A DNA stretch of 64,000 nucleotides. Origin: Clavulina sp. PMI_390 (lineage: Eukaryota > Basidiomycota > Agaricomycetes > Cantharellales > Hydnaceae). A program made the translations under genes and the position numbers. The DNA is taken from assembly GCA_015039315.1 (NCBI GenBank), contig WIDE01000036.1:148729-212728 (forward strand), read 5' to 3'. The notes beneath the pieces were generated by a model. That model was not told where the DNA came from and searched no databases. It saw nothing but the letters and a program-made list of their open reading frames with translations. Each line of letters opens with the position of its first letter. Position 1 is the stretch's first letter. Positions 39,394 through 53,131 of this stretch are shown here, in pieces.

Positions 39394-42133
39394 CGTCGTA
39401 AGCAGAGGTGTCCTGTTATGTGTACTTGTGTTTGGCCATCATCGTCTCACCGTCCCCTTCGGTCCGGTTCCCACTTTCCAGAGCGATTTCACCACACTCC
39501 TCTCGTCGCTTCTCGGTGAATTACAAATCAAAAGATCAGATTCAACTTCTTCCTTTGATCAAGAAGACTCAGAGAGGCACCCTTGATCATGGGTATATAA
39601 TCGTGACTGTGACTGAAGGCTTTTGCTCATTAACAACCAGCCGACCTCATTTCGCCTTCAGCATTATTGCTATCTGGGCCCCAAATCGGCACGATTCCTC
39701 CCTCGAATCTTTTTCTCTTCCATTCCTCGTTCCACGGGACTGCAGGAGGCTGATATCGTCCCTTTCCACTTGAGATATCTCACCCTATCTGCTTATGTAA
39801 CACGGACTTCGTTAATTCCGTCGCCGATTCAGGAGATCATTTGCTCGAACACATACCATGTCCTTGCAAATCCAAGCTCTTAGAATCAGATCAAACTCCC
39901 TCTACAATAAAAAAACCCTCAGCTCTATTTCAGGCTGGAGAGAAAATGCTCTGTCAGATTATGCGGTAATCCTAACAAAAGGCACTATAGTAAATGTAAT
40001 GAAGTAAGAGCTAAATGCGATGAAGGAAGGCCGAAAGATAAGTGGAGAATGCTAGTATCTAAAGGGTTGCAGGGTATAACTGTGCAAGCGTCCGTAGAGT
40101 CCCAAATAGTGTGAATGCAACGAGGGGGAGATGAACATGTCCCATGGGTATCGTGTCTCAAGCACCCCTTTTGTAGATAAGGATGATGAATTTCGCAATC
40201 AAGACCGTCAGGGAAGAGGAAGTTGGAGTCCCTAAGATGAGAGTCGAGCCATATGAGAAACACCCTTACCCTGAAGACTCTCCAAGGGGACAATGGTATG
40301 ACATGCTCACTCAAATTATTAATATCCACTGCAAGGGCCGCACAGTGCAATCACGAATTCTGAAACATGGCGTCCAATCGGCCGCTGCTGGGCGGGGCAG
40401 CTACGACCTCTGGCGCACACCGCGTCCCACACGACTCCATGACCACATGTTGTATTAAAAGTATACTGTCTTATGCCCAGTTAAGCTCAGATAATGAAAG
40501 ACATACGGGACCACTCACACGTCCGCAGAAACATCCAAACATGTTTGATGAGGCGAAGCTACCGTTATTGCAGCGGGTAACAAACTCGGAGTAAGGAATG
40601 ATACTGCGTTTGAGGTGAGCTAAGATGGAGCAAAAGCCAGGACAGATGAGCAAAAGGAATCACCGAGCAGGCATTTCTGGATATTCGTACCTTATCCCCA
40701 TTCTCGAAAGCAGCTTAAGAAGAATAATGTAGAATATTCAGTGGCTCGCAAGGCAGAACGGAATCCACTGCACGCGAGCGCTCCCTTGGAAATAGGACCG
40801 ACTACGGAGAATGTACCGCAAGAATGGAACACTATTAGCGCTAGAATCTCAGAGCCATACCCCAAACAGCCACAGAATGCTAGCAAGCTATGACTCGACA
40901 GTCTTCCGATTCATGTTGCATTTGGAGGGGATAGATCTGAGTCAAAATTAGGGGTGGAATGTCGGTAAAGCCTCAGAGCCAAGTTTCCAAACAGTGATCT
41001 ACACGAGTAACTGGATGGAACCGGTGAGTGTTCCGTTATGGCGCCAATGCACTTCAGGAGAACAGCCACACGTAGTGGTAGGCCATGTTCCGCTGCTGTC
41101 AAGTCGCTCTCCGCTGCACAGGGAGAGAATTCCGGTCCATAGCCCTTCTTTTCGCTAGAATCGTTAGAGTTGGGTTCCTAATGATAGTCAACCTTGGGGG
41201 CTTGACCGCAGGGATAATAATAAGTATCAACAACTCGCCGTGTTTGGAATTTCGGGCGCGTCACCAGCAAGCATATCCGCATCAACTAGCTAAAAAGCAT
41301 ATTAGATGTACCCAGGTCCCCTTATTCCTGTTCTTGAACCGCTTCATTGAAAACTCGAACATTTTCCCTCAAAGGCCGACCTTGGTAAGTAAGGCCTTTG
41401 TCCCAATCGTGACTATTCTTTGATCTTCAGGGTATGTCTCGATACTGAAGTTGTTTGTAAAATCCACAGAGAACATTCCTAAGTCTCCTCCATGAGCCAA
41501 GCCCTATTCCGGTGGCCTTCGGCATTGCAGTCATATATGGATCTCGGCCATCCAGCCGCGAAGAAAATCCTCTTGGTTCTTTTCCTTTTGTGTGCACCCC
41601 TTCTTTTTATGCGGCGTTAATCATGAGTCGAGCCTCGGGGGCTAATCGTGTACGCTGTCAACTGCATACCCCTTACTCCCTGCTCAGAGCCACTGATTGG
41701 CGCTCTCCGCTGTTGTTCCCGGCGCTAGCGTCAGAACCTCCTCACAGGGGTGTTTATCAGTGCCTCTTATATTTATTCGATATCTTTTGCAATCGTCTGT
41801 GTCTAGGCCACTTCCCATCACTTCAGAGCTTCATCACCATTTGCGTGCACTTACTACCGATGTGACGAGTCTCTCAAACAAGGACCGTATTTTGGACAAA
41901 TTTAAAATCGCGAATGTCTTGTATTCACTCCCCGTCACTTTCAACGATTGTCGCTCAGTATCTGCCCTTGAAAGACGGACGGCGCGGGCGCCTCGACACT
42001 CTACCTCACCACACTGCTCTTTCGCGCCCAGTTCCCCACCAAACATAAACCGGTCGGTATCGTTTCCAATCTTTATTCTCTCTTACTTCTTTACCGATTT
42101 CTACTTCATTCCGGTCTCCCTAAGGTTCACAAG
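39394..42133. other. Gene-free interval of about 2.7 kb
   Basis: Open frames here are short, on both strands, and none shows a known domain or a plausible exon chain. 39,394-39,900 likely holds the KDM5 promoter and 5' leader. CT-rich sequence at about 42,000-42,130 resembles a fungal 5' leader before the small frame at 42,134. No repeat, RNA gene or transposon remnant could be supported. Confidence 0.5.
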
Positions 42134-42469
42134 ATGAACTCGGACAATCCTCCACACACGCTTGTTCCAGAAAGAATCCCAACCATACAACCTAGCCTCG
42201 CAAGGCCGAAAAACCGACCAATCTTGCAGCCCCTTAGAGGCAAGCCCGTAGGGACTGGAGGAGGACGCCATCAAGTCATTTCATCAGATGGGAACCCCTC
42301 ACCTCAAATCCTTTCGACACGCTTATCCACCTCAAATCCCATACCTATCTTCCCTTCTCCCTCTATTTTTCAGACCGCCCAGAGCACCGGAAACACCGAA
42401 ACCATTACCGCGCTGAAGGGGGGGGGGTCTGTGCGGGGATACGTCTCCGGCCAGACCAAGTCTGCATAG
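42134..42469 (+). CDS. Small Pro/Ser-rich hypothetical protein (doubtful)
   Basis: An open frame of 111 codons follows a pyrimidine-rich stretch that looks like a fungal 5' leader. The product is rich in Pro, Ser, Thr and Gly (starts MNSDNPPHTLVPERIP) with no recognised domain. A run of ten Gs at about 42,418-42,427 falls near its end. A different frame after the run stays open for about 50 more codons and ends at a TAG, so the true 3' end could be affected by slippage or sequencing error. It may be a first exon of a longer gene, or not a gene at all. Confidence 0.3.
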   Translation: MNSDNPPHTLVPERIPTIQPSLARPKNRPILQPLRGKPVGTGGGRHQVISSDGNPSPQILSTRLSTSNPIPIFPSPSIFQTAQSTGNTETITALKGGGSVRGYVSGQTKSA

Positions 42470-45400
42470 CCACCTTTGAATGCTTGAGAGCCACGCACTG
42501 CAATTCACAACCTGCTCGCGTGGCCGACGCCGATTTGCTTTTTGCTCATTCCACATGCCACTGCGCACCAGCATAGGCGGAGTAACCTCCTAATAGGCTT
42601 TCGATCAATCACCACTGTTTCAGGAGGAACCCCGAAGGAGTTGTGCTTCGACACCATGCCCCGCATTCCGTATGGAACTTGTTCCGGAGTGATGGTCTTC
42701 AGCTCTCCGCTGCATATCCCTACTTTGTGCCGCGGAACTGGTCATCACAGCGGAGTTCATCTCGTGGGCATACTTCCTTTCTTCCGCCATCCCACTTCGC
42801 CGGCCAAGAACCCGGAGCCAGCTGGTAGCCATCCGCGCGCATTGAGGGCGCTCGCTCAGCTTTTTGTGACCCCTCACCGCCTTCCATCGCCGACGCCATT
42901 GAAGGTAGCTGACGCACTATGCCGTCGTCTGTCGGCTCGGAAACTTGCTTCAACGGCCACGTGCATTAGTACACAAAATAACGCACTATCGAAAGTATCG
43001 CCCACAGGCCGTCGAATTTTTCCAGATAAATCTGCTAGCAATCTAACACAGCTACACACGGTTATCCTTTCCTCTTGGACCATTACCTATTGGATATCAT
43101 CTGACATTATATACGTTACGCGGACACCCCTCCCATTGCCGGATCTGGTTTCCTCAATTATGAAAAATTGATTGGTATTCCATTGCCATCGATATGGTGT
43201 GTATCAGTGCGTTAACCTTCGCGATTCGATCGTTGGTTTCTTCCATCTCTTCCGAACATCAACATTTCACCTACCAGATTCCCTAGCAGGATCCTCGGTG
43301 CCAGCCCTCTGGCGGGGACCACCAAATGATGACCGAAGCAATGAGAATCTTTTCGGGTGCATCAATCATCATAATGAAGCGACAGGATGAAGCTCATACT
43401 ACTTCCCAAGACCAGCAAGTTGAGCCCCCATAATGAATTTTTGGGGTAGGATCCAGCTCCACTGCGAGTTGAATAGTCTACCCTCTCGATCTCGATCGGG
43501 TAAATGCTACGCCACCGACAGAACATGAGCAAATGTTATTGAGTCCGCTTACGGCTCGTTGGATCCTCGGAGCTAACCATTGGATCAAGACAAGCGTTTG
43601 CCTAATGCCTTCATAATTTCACTGGCTGCGGGGCTCATTTGCATCACTATGCATATCGCGACCCCAACGTCCAATCGGAGTAGCAAGTTGTCAATCGCTC
43701 ATGATTGCTCGCAAATCGTCATTATGGCCTCCCCGCAGCGCAGCCATACCCGATAGTGTATGGTTGTAATAGATTCTCGCGTAAGGATGGGTTGTCGGGG
43801 CCAGTACCAGATTGCCGTTGTCTTGGACTCGGACATTAATCTATCCTACATAGTATAGATGGGTCCCTGTCCGCGTTTTCCGGCTTAGCGCTCACGTTAT
43901 CCTGGAAACTTTTTCTTATCGCGCAAAAAGAAAAAAAAAATAGACTCACCCGATCAAGGCCAGGAACCGTGCCTCGAAGAACGTGGGCCACGCGCGAGAT
44001 TTGACGTCTCTTATTGACTGAATAAAATACGTACAGTGTTGCAGATGGACCATGTGGACGCAGTCCGTAGCACCGTATCCAGCCGCCCGGTGCTGGGAAC
44101 TCTGCTGCACGATGAAACTTTTTACGGATCAGATGGGGGGGTTGGGGGTGTCGTGACGTTAGACGGGCGCAGCTTTTAGGTACTTGGCTCGCTGCGTAGT
44201 TCATTACTGAACCAGGAAAGAAGGAGTTCGGAAGAAAAGAAGCAGCGAGCGTAGTCGGGTGGCACCAATAACTGGGTGAGGCGGGCGGGGGTAGCGGTGA
44301 GTGAGTTACGCACAAGGGTCTAGACAAATCGCTCTGAATATCCATATCAGATAGCACGCCCACCCACACACCACTGCCAAGGGCATGTATGAATAAATAT
44401 CGATGAGAGTCTTTTGGGAGTGTGTGGAGGCGTTGTGTGAGAGCAGCACACCCGCACGTGGCGTCATTAACAAACAATTTTTTTTTCGTCCAGCAGCGAG
44501 CCCGGACGGACAGGGTCGGGCAGAATTGTTGAGTTTTTCTCTGTTTTTCGCGGGCGTTACAATGGCAGTCGCCGGCGCCGGTCATTGACGTCGATACCCG
44601 CTCCACTCACTGAATGCGCATAAGCTCTCTCTCTGTCTCTCCATTTTGGAGGTGCAGGACTTTGCGCGCGAATGCTTTTTAGACGAGGGCGACGACGACT
44701 GATTGACAGATGTGCATGCAGGATTGGGTGGGAGAACTCACAAGCGTCGATAGCATTTTTTTTTTCGTTTGCATTTCTGCATGAATGATAGGGAGGTCGG
44801 CACGGCCTTTAGCCATTGTTCGGGACAGGTTTGACGATAAGCAGCGCAGGGTGCGATTCATATTCTGCGCATAGATTGGATGGCGTGCTGCTCCAAACAA
44901 GCTGCCGAGCCATTGAATACGCGCCCCAACGTCTGTTTCAGTGATCCAGCCAAGAGTCTGGCGAGCCGGTCAGCTTGAAGGCGATGGGCGGCGAGCAAAG
45001 CAGGCTCAATCGTGCGGGGATGGATGCATTGATATCAGGGCCTGTACCAATCTCTGGTGTGCATTAAAAACGATCGAATCGAATGGCGTCTCGTTGTGGG
45101 TGTGAGAGCCCGGCGCACCATGCTCCTCATGATCCTGATGATGCGCCGTAAAGTGAGTCTCTCTCGAACAATCGAGCCCCACTAAATGCAAAATGCACCA
45201 AGAAGAATTGTGTGTGGAGTTACTGTGAACAATATGAAAGAATTTTCGCAGCATTTTTTTCCCTTGGGCATTTTCTCGGGTTTGTAATCAATCTAAGATG
45301 AATCTTGTGCCCCAGAGAACAGATCAGGACCCCTCGCGATATACGACTACTACTAGGCTGTCACCGCTGTGGAAGTCTCGTTGGTGGTGAGACCGCTTGG

Positions 45401-45820
45401 GAGGGGAGACGACATCAGAAGGCCCTACGACAACGTCGGCTGTCACCGCCTGATGCGACGGGAGCAATGTCCATTCAAACCGGGCGCTGTCACATTGTGT
45501 CACTGTCAGGTTGCAGATCCTGTTGCCTTTTTGGGTGGGCGCTTGTGGAAGCGGTCAAGGGAAAATAATCTAGCAAATCTAAGACTTGTGTCTCATCCCA
45601 TCATCATCATCAGCAGCATCGTGCCCCCCATTTGCCCAGGACAGGGGCACTGGCAACGATCGTTTTGATTTCCGTGGACCCTACTCGAGCTCTTCTTCCA
45701 TATATCCTCTCAGTTGTTGCTGCTGCTGCCAGTGTTCGTTCGACGCGTTTCGCCTCGTGCTGGTGATCTCCACCACGCGCTTCTAGGCGTTTTGCGCGTG
45801 CCCGAACGCTTCCAGGAACC
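42470..45820. other. Gene-free interval of about 3.3 kb, with one doubtful 256-codon frame
   Basis: The longest frame is on the minus strand at 43,836-44,606. It has no recognised domain, no clear splice context and a biased composition, so I do not call it a gene. A short (CT)n tract lies at about 44,628-44,641. The last kilobase before 45,821 must include the promoter and 5' leader of the large disordered-protein gene. No transposon, tRNA or other RNA gene was recognised. Confidence 0.5.
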
Positions 45821-48800
45821 ATGAAAGCTATCTCTGCGCTTCTGGGCCAATCCAGGAAGCGTAAACCCCACGCCCCGGCCGACGACGACAGGGATCTCGC
45901 TGCCCTCGACCAGCATTCCTCCGTCAATGCGTATGCCCCTCCGCCGCAGCCTGCGTACGATTTAAAGGCCCCTACCGAATTATTCTTCAATCCTCCTATC
46001 CCACCATCGCCTGTGTATGATATTCCTCACCAGCCTGCTCCTTGGGGCGTTAGAACGCAGCTGGACAGCCATGTCTCGTCTCCTCCTGTTGCGCCCTTCC
46101 CTTCCGAGGCTCGAAATGATTCACATCTCGCCTCTTCCCCTCCGGTTCGTAACCATGATCAATTTGTCTCTTCCCCGCGCTTTCTATCCCATGCCGTATT
46201 AACATTTTCTTTCTCTTTCTCTTTCTCTCTGTCTCTGTTCGGAACTTTCAGGTAGACACAACTCCGGACTTTATCCAGTCCACCCCCAACCCTTCCATAC
46301 TCTCCTCTCCCCCGTTGTCCCCCAGCCCGTTCGACACCTTCCCCGCGAACGGGCGACCCTCGTCGTCGTCAATGACGATCGGTGGGAAGCACCCCCGCTC
46401 CCAAGCTTCCTCGCCATCACCCGAGCGAGTATTGCGACCTTCTCCCACGGCTGGCGCGCGCGATACTCTTGCCACTCAACACTTAGTGCACACCCAAATA
46501 AGTGGCTCATCTTCTGCTTCCATGATGATTAACAACACTAGTAATATTATGGGTGGGACTGGGAATTATGACTCTCCCCACCCTTCTCAACCTGCTCAGT
46601 CAAGTGATTTGCCACATCAGGTTCGTATTCAAAACACCTATTGCATATTGTTTGGCCTTTGCTTCTTTAGCCTCGTTGTGTCTGCTTCTTGACGCAATCT
46701 GCATCAGCTTTGCTCATTTGGCTTGCGGAATTTTTTTCGTTTTGCGTTTCGGTGGCTGGATGCATGCTAACTTGTCTTCTTTAATTTACTTCGGCTCACA
46801 CTTTTGCGTTGCTCGTCTCTCGTCTCGGTGCCTCCCCCCTCGAATCGACTGACTCCTATCATGACGCTCCGGAATTTCCACATGGACCCTTGACCCATTC
46901 ATCCGATTGTGATCCTCATCTGGATGGCCCGGTCAGGTCCCAGCTGTGGTCATTTCGAACCCCGCCACTCAACTCGGCGGGCACGGTGATAACTCAGCTC
47001 GGGTTTTCGGGGTCGAGCCCCATCATCCGCTAGCTCAGGTCAGTCTCCGCCTTTCACCCAGATTCCGCTCTAGATTCACCAAAGATCTAACTGCTTACGT
47101 TATGACCCTGCACTTGTATGTGGCGTTTCTGCCTGGTTGTGTCCACTGCGACCCTTATTCCCTGTATTTGACACCATATCGGTCTGCCTGGCTGATTTCT
47201 CGATCGACCCAACTTGGACTCCTGACACGGCCGATTTGGTCCCGGACAATGCGTACACCACGATTGGGGGTTCCAATCTATCCTGATTCGTAGAGTGAGC
47301 ATCCTTCCACCAGTTCTCTTGGAACGCATTCGGGGCCTTCCACTAGTACGCCTCCCACCCCGCGCAAGTCTCTTGCCAGACGCGCAATCAACGCCATGCG
47401 TGGCGCCCCTCCCACCCCTGTCCAACCTACAGTTACTCCTTACGCGCTCCCACCAATTTCCGATCCAGAATACGACTCTGAGATATCTATTTCTCGCTCA
47501 AGAGCCTCATCGGCTGTTTCTCTCTCGATGAGCGTGCAGGGATCTACTCATGGACAGTCGCAGAGATTACCTTTGGGGCCCAAACAGCGGCCGTCGCTGC
47601 AACACATGAGCATGAGCCTTGGAGGCAGGTCACGCTCTGGCACGGGCATTACAAGCTTCTCGGACGTGTCATCCGTGCGAAGTGGGCTCAGCGGACGGGA
47701 AAAGGAGCTTCCCCGCGTACCTGTGCCAATGATGGGTATTCCGTTCGCAGAGGAAATCTTTTCGGCGCATGCGCAGTCCGTTTCTCTCGCGCCATCACAG
47801 TCGCACCCTTCTTCTTCGTCTCAACACCCATCGCGGAGTGGAACTCCGATGAAGAATCATCTCGCCGTCCCTCCGCATGAGACGTTTGGCGGGACGCTGA
47901 GACCGAATGCTGCGGGTTCGTTAATTGGAAACAATAGTGCGGCAGCGTCGATGCTTTCTGTGACGTCTGAGGCCCAGTCGTGGGGAGATTTCGACTCATT
48001 TGGTCTTGGGGATGATCCCTTTAGAGCGAATAGCCCGAATATGCATCTAGGACTGAATGTCGCCGGCCCTCCTGAACATGTTGGTGATGAGATGCGCCTG
48101 GACGAGCTTGGAGTACTTTCAGAGGGCGGTGGTGCGTCAGTCACTATGCGGCCGCAGTCATCCAAGGCCTCAGTTGCTACGAATGGGACAGCGAACACTG
48201 CTAATACTACACATACTGGAGGAGGCTCTCGGCTTGGGGCAAAGATCCATTCGTTGCTGCATTCCAGGAGCAAGGGTGCCCTGAACGAGCCTCCGAACAG
48301 TGCTGGCGTGAATGGACCGGGTTTCGTCCTCCCTTCGGCGACATCCCATCTTGCGTCATCGGTTTCTGGTGCTTCCCCTATTTCCCCCCACTACGTTCCT
48401 CCAGTTCCATCGTTACCGAAAGGGGACGGGCATCCGACTCTCACTCGTGCACCAAGTGATTCGAAGACTGCTCAAGCTTCCTCGATTCCAAACGGAAAGG
48501 ACCGCAAGACGCTCATTGGACCGGACGCCACCGAGACAGCTGCGGGCTCAACGATGATGACCCCTTCGAAGAGCTTGGGCACAAGCACAGGGACTGGCAA
48601 GCGTGAGAGCACCGCTACGATTTCGTCCAGTGGCGGCAGTCGGTGGATGAGCGGACGACGGAGGGTAAAGTCGATGACTTCTCGTCGGAGCCAGACCCCC
48701 GCCGACGATAGCAGTTCCAGTGGCCTACTCGTTGGGGGAGGCGGAGACCACTCTGGCTCCAGCGGGGATTGGGAGGTGATCCCTCCGCTCCCTGAGCTTA

Positions 48801-51800
48801 ACCCTGTGGTGATTTCTCAGCCTCAATCTCAACCCCAGCCTCAGCTGTCAATGTCAGCATCGGCGGCCCCTGTGCCTCCAAAGCCCGTTGTACCCTTTTC
48901 GATGTCGATGTCAGTGTCTGCAGGGCATGCTCGTGAGCCGCCAGCATCGCCATCCCCTTTGTCGCCCGCTAGTTCTATTAGACGACATCGCATACATGAT
49001 GCCATGCCTCCTATTATCACGGATGGCCGCCCTATCATCCCTGCTAGTGTTGCTTCGTATCGGTCTGAAGCACACATGACTGTCGATGCTGTATCTGCAC
49101 CGTCCCCAGCGCCATCGTCTCGCCTCGCTCGTTCACCCTCATCAGCTGCTCCCAGCCCATCCATTACTACATCGTATACCATCCCTACACCCACCACTAC
49201 TATCTCCACAGCTGCAACTACCCCTGCATCCGCTTCTTCCTCTCGTGAACACCTTGCACCGCGTCCTCCACGCCGAGACTCAACTGCGCTCGCGACCCAC
49301 ATGACGAGCCCTGCTCTGAGTACTACGTCCAGCATGACTGCGCGTGCTGGCTCGTCTTCCATTTACTCAGCGAGCACACCTTCACTTGTAGCTTCTCTAC
49401 GAGAGAATGAAAGCATTCGATCGCATCGAAATCTCGGCGTCGCGTCGCCAGCTCCTACGACACGATCGAGATCGAACTCTGCTGCCTCATTGTCAATGGG
49501 AGAGAGTGGTCCTGGGAGTGGGACTGAGTCTCAGCAACAGGCGCGCACTCTTTCGCGTCCTTCGTCGCGCACATACTCGCGTCGTTCGATCCGCCCGTTG
49601 CCTAACACTCCCTTGTCCCCTACATCGCTCATGTCCTCGTTCTCAAGCTCTATCCCGTCCCCTACTTCAGCGACTATGGGTGGCACTTCAAGCCCGAGGC
49701 ATAGTTTACGTGCTGCGATGGCTTCGAAGCGCAGTATGCCAGAACTGGAGGGCGTGTGGAAAGGTTTCCTAGAGGAGGTTGAGGAGGACGAAGGAGATGT
49801 CACTGCTGCTGCCGCCGTCGCTCCTCCTCTCCCCTCTTCTGCTCTCACTTCATCCCCATTACGTTCTGTGCCTAATTCGACAGAGGCTGGCCTGGGGGCT
49901 GGCGCCTCAAACTCGTCAGATCCGAGCTTAAGCGAGGCAGCACCTGGAGATCGAAGCGCAAGGTTGCTGGATCCAGGAGCGGTGGATTTCTCCGAATTCC
50001 AAAATGCCCTTGAGACTGGCGATCGTGAGCAAGAGCCCAGGACGGAGCGGGTGAGCGGACTGAGGAGCAGGGCAGGGAGTCCGACGAAAAGTCTCGGTGG
50101 GCGCAGCGCTGCGTCTACCAGTGCCGCTCGGCGCTCGCGACGCTCTTTGGCTACGAGCCCTGGTGCTCTCACTATTGACTCTCCTACAGCAGAGGTTGGC
50201 GTGCAAGCTCGTGTCATTGGCGCTAGTAACAACTCGACAGCGCGAAACAGAGGCCTGCCCCCAGTACCACCCATCTCAGGTAGTGTTGGCGTCGGGGCCA
50301 GAAGACACCATCTACCCCCACGCTTGAGCCTAGCATCTGGACGCTCATCTAGTGCGGGTCAAAATTCCCGTACTCCTTCAGTTGTGCAATCTCCCCCCGC
50401 ATCTGCTGCTTCTACAGCGATCTGGTTTGATGCCTCTGACACCCTCCCTTCTCCCCTCAGCCCTTCTTTCTCAGATCCTATGCACGAGCCGCTCTCCCTC
50501 TCGGAGGTCTCCGCACGTCTCCCTACTTCCCCGCCATACCTCCCACAGCAATCTGTCGGAGCATCGGCCTCATCTCCGCCCTCGACTTCGACTTCGCGGA
50601 GTCGTCCGATCTCCACTGCGACTGCCTCGTCGTCGCATACAGTCATAGCATCTTCAGGAGCTGGATCTGGTCCGGCATCCGCATCCACTGTCCGCGCGGC
50701 AAGCCCTACATCCGCGACCAGCGCAATTCCCTTCAGCGGCCCAGGGTCGATGGCGATCACTCCCTCACCTTCACACATTAGGGGCGATTCTCGTGCTAGC
50801 AGTGAGGCAGCCCCAACTGCCGCCATGGTCGCTGCCAGGTTCCCCATTGGGCCTCAGCCTTCTGTGCCAGCGGTTGGGATGGGAAGACAAGAATCCAATC
50901 ACAGCTCAGTTCACAGAGACAGTATTGCAGATGGCGCGAGCACGAGCAGCGGTTCCATTATATCACGCTTGCGTGGGCATACGCATTCACATAGTGGTTC
51001 GTTAGATTTTGCCATGGTTTCTTCTCTTACTCACTCTCTTTCTCTATTTTCGTGTAGGTTCCTCGTCGATGTCTAGCTCTACCTCTGGAGGTGCTCCTTC
51101 GCTCTCTAATGCTCCTCCAACACTCGATACACGCTCCCAATACAGCCTCACTGGCGCTGCTCGTCCACACCAGCAGCAGCAGCATTCTCGAAATCTCTCC
51201 CCTCGTTCTTCACTGAATAATATGGCGAGCTTTGGTTCCCTCTCTCAGTCCACGCAAAGTGCAACCGAGAGTACATCCTCACTTTCATGGCGTTCTGAGC
51301 ATGATGGGATGCACTACGATGAGTACCGCGTGGGCGTAGTGGGCAGTTCTACTTCGGCTTTGGGTGAGCGGAGTCGCGCTTCGAGCCGCTCGAATCCTTT
51401 CGCCGCTTCAGAGATTCTGGAGGAAGGTGCTGCAAAGCAGTATCCGCAGTCCAACAGAATCATCGCATCACCGCCTGCGTCCCCGCTTAAAAGTTCGATA
51501 CCCCTCCAAGGGACGCTACAAGTTTCGTCGCGCCATGTGAACTCCCAATTACGATTGAAAGAGTCAAAACATGCTAGAGGTTCATCATCCTCGAGTCTCT
51601 CCAGTGCAGCGTCCTTGGGCGGAAATAGTCAGCTTCCGCGCGAGAACCTCCCTCTTGGAGTGACGCCATCGAGGAGCGCCAGTGTTGTGGGAGGAGCACT
51701 GAAAGGATCCCGACCTTTGACGAGCCCAAGTAAAGTTCGCTCCCCCCCTCCTACAAGGATGCCCATCGGCCCATCTCCTCCTTCCACCTCACCCACCTCT

Positions 51801-52364
51801 CCATACCATTCGAGTATGACACCACCCAATTCGGCATCGCCTACCAAGGCAAACTCTGCCTTCCCTCTCCCTCCCCCGCCTCCGCATGGCCCTATGCTAC
51901 CTCCACCACCGCCACCTACGTCTTCAAGGGGCACGTCATCTCGTCGTTCGAGTCGCGCAGCAGCGCTCGCTTCCGTGTCTTCCCCTCATCTGGCATCGTC
52001 CCGCCAGCAGGATGCTGAGCTCATGCGTGCTGTTCGAGCGATGGAAGCTGAAGCTGCCAGGGGCGGAAGTGGCGCGCGATCAAAGACCCGGCAGAGCATG
52101 GGGCCTACGACATCTCGTCTTACCAGAACACCATCCAAGAGCCAGATTCCAACGACTTCAAACGATAACATAGACTCCCCATCGTCCTCCGCGCCTCCTC
52201 CACGACCAGAGTTTCACTTGCGCTCACGGAGCCATGACCTACTTGGCTCAAGCTCGCTTAGAAGCTCAGATATGGCGGCTACGAACACAAGGGTGCCCAT
52301 CCCTACGTCGCCAATGTCGAGGGACAGGTCTGCAAGTCAACCCTACACAACTGGGACTCGTTAG
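45821..52364 (+). CDS. Very long disordered Ser/Pro/Ala-rich protein, unknown function
   Basis: Exons 45821-46144 and 46252-46620, a short exon 46937-47038, possibly one small exon at about 47,074-47,115, then 47294-50996 and 51058-52364. The total is about 1,930 aa with consistent phases. The start is MKAISALLGQSRKRK, a short amphipathic-basic beginning. Almost all the rest is low complexity: Ser, Pro, Thr, Ala and Gly runs, SR-rich and basic patches (SGRRRVKSMTSRRSQ), polyproline near 51,870-51,920 (PPPPPPHGPM and PPPPPPTSSRG), and many possible phosphorylation sites (SP, TP, RSxS). No catalytic or membrane domain seen. Polyproline and SP/TP sites would suit a scaffold or an actin/cell-polarity or signalling adaptor, but this is a guess. 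The 46,621-47,293 region is the least certain part of the model. Confidence 0.75.
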
Positions 52365-53131
52365 TTGATGTTGATCCCAGGGTTCCGATATCAGCTGAGA
52401 TTACATCTTCTCTTATTCTTTTCTTTTTCTTGTTTCATACATTTTCCTTTTCCTTGCCCCTCCTTGGGGACCCATTTGTACCAACATTCACTACCCAACC
52501 CTCTTTGTAGCGATTTTCGCGTCCGTTCATTCCCTGTGTAACTAACGTTCGGAACGTTTTCACGAGTTGCCCTTTCATCTTTGCCACTCCGTTTTTGTAT
52601 CTGTCTCTTCCACACCATTCCCATCTCTCCATCACTCCATTTTAGACTAGAGCCCTTAATACCCATCCCCTAACCTGCATTTTCTCCATTACTTACTCCC
52701 CACTTTCTCCGGCCCCCAAAAAACGTACTTGTGCTGGTTTTGTTCTCCTTCAGAACAAAGTCTGCACATGTACCACCCCCCTACACTTCTGGACATACCT
52801 TATTGGGATAGGATATGACTTACTTGTATGGTTCCTTCTTTCTATTTTCCCCTGTTTCTTGTATATCTTGCCCTTTGCACTTTTTGGATTCGGATTCGGC
52901 TGACAGTTAGATTCTTGTCTGAATCGCGAGCGTTTTTTGGATTGTTTACTTGTCTTGCGTTCATACTAATAGTAGTCGAGCTTGTACATTATACACACCA
53001 TGGCTAGTAATCATCCGGCTTTGGTTCTGTCTTTCATACTCTTCGTGAAGCAAGTGCATTTCAAAGGATCATACGAGGATTTGGGTGTGGAACTTTTCAC
53101 CAAAGCAGCCCCCAGCTATTTGCGGCACGAT
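52365..53131. other. Intergenic region, 3' UTRs of convergent genes
   Basis: T-rich and pyrimidine-rich sequence after the stop of the large disordered-protein gene, facing the end of the aldo/keto reductase gene. Only short, non-conserved frames are present. Likely holds both 3' UTRs and polyadenylation regions. Confidence 0.6.

Noticed and set aside
43836..44606. Minus-strand frame of 256 codons
   Set aside because: No recognised domain, biased composition and no splice context; likely chance in the promoter region of the large downstream gene.
48841..50847. Several minus-strand frames of 160-250 codons opposite the large disordered-protein gene
   Set aside because: Low-complexity shadows; the plus strand is open for over 1,200 codons with matching exon phases.
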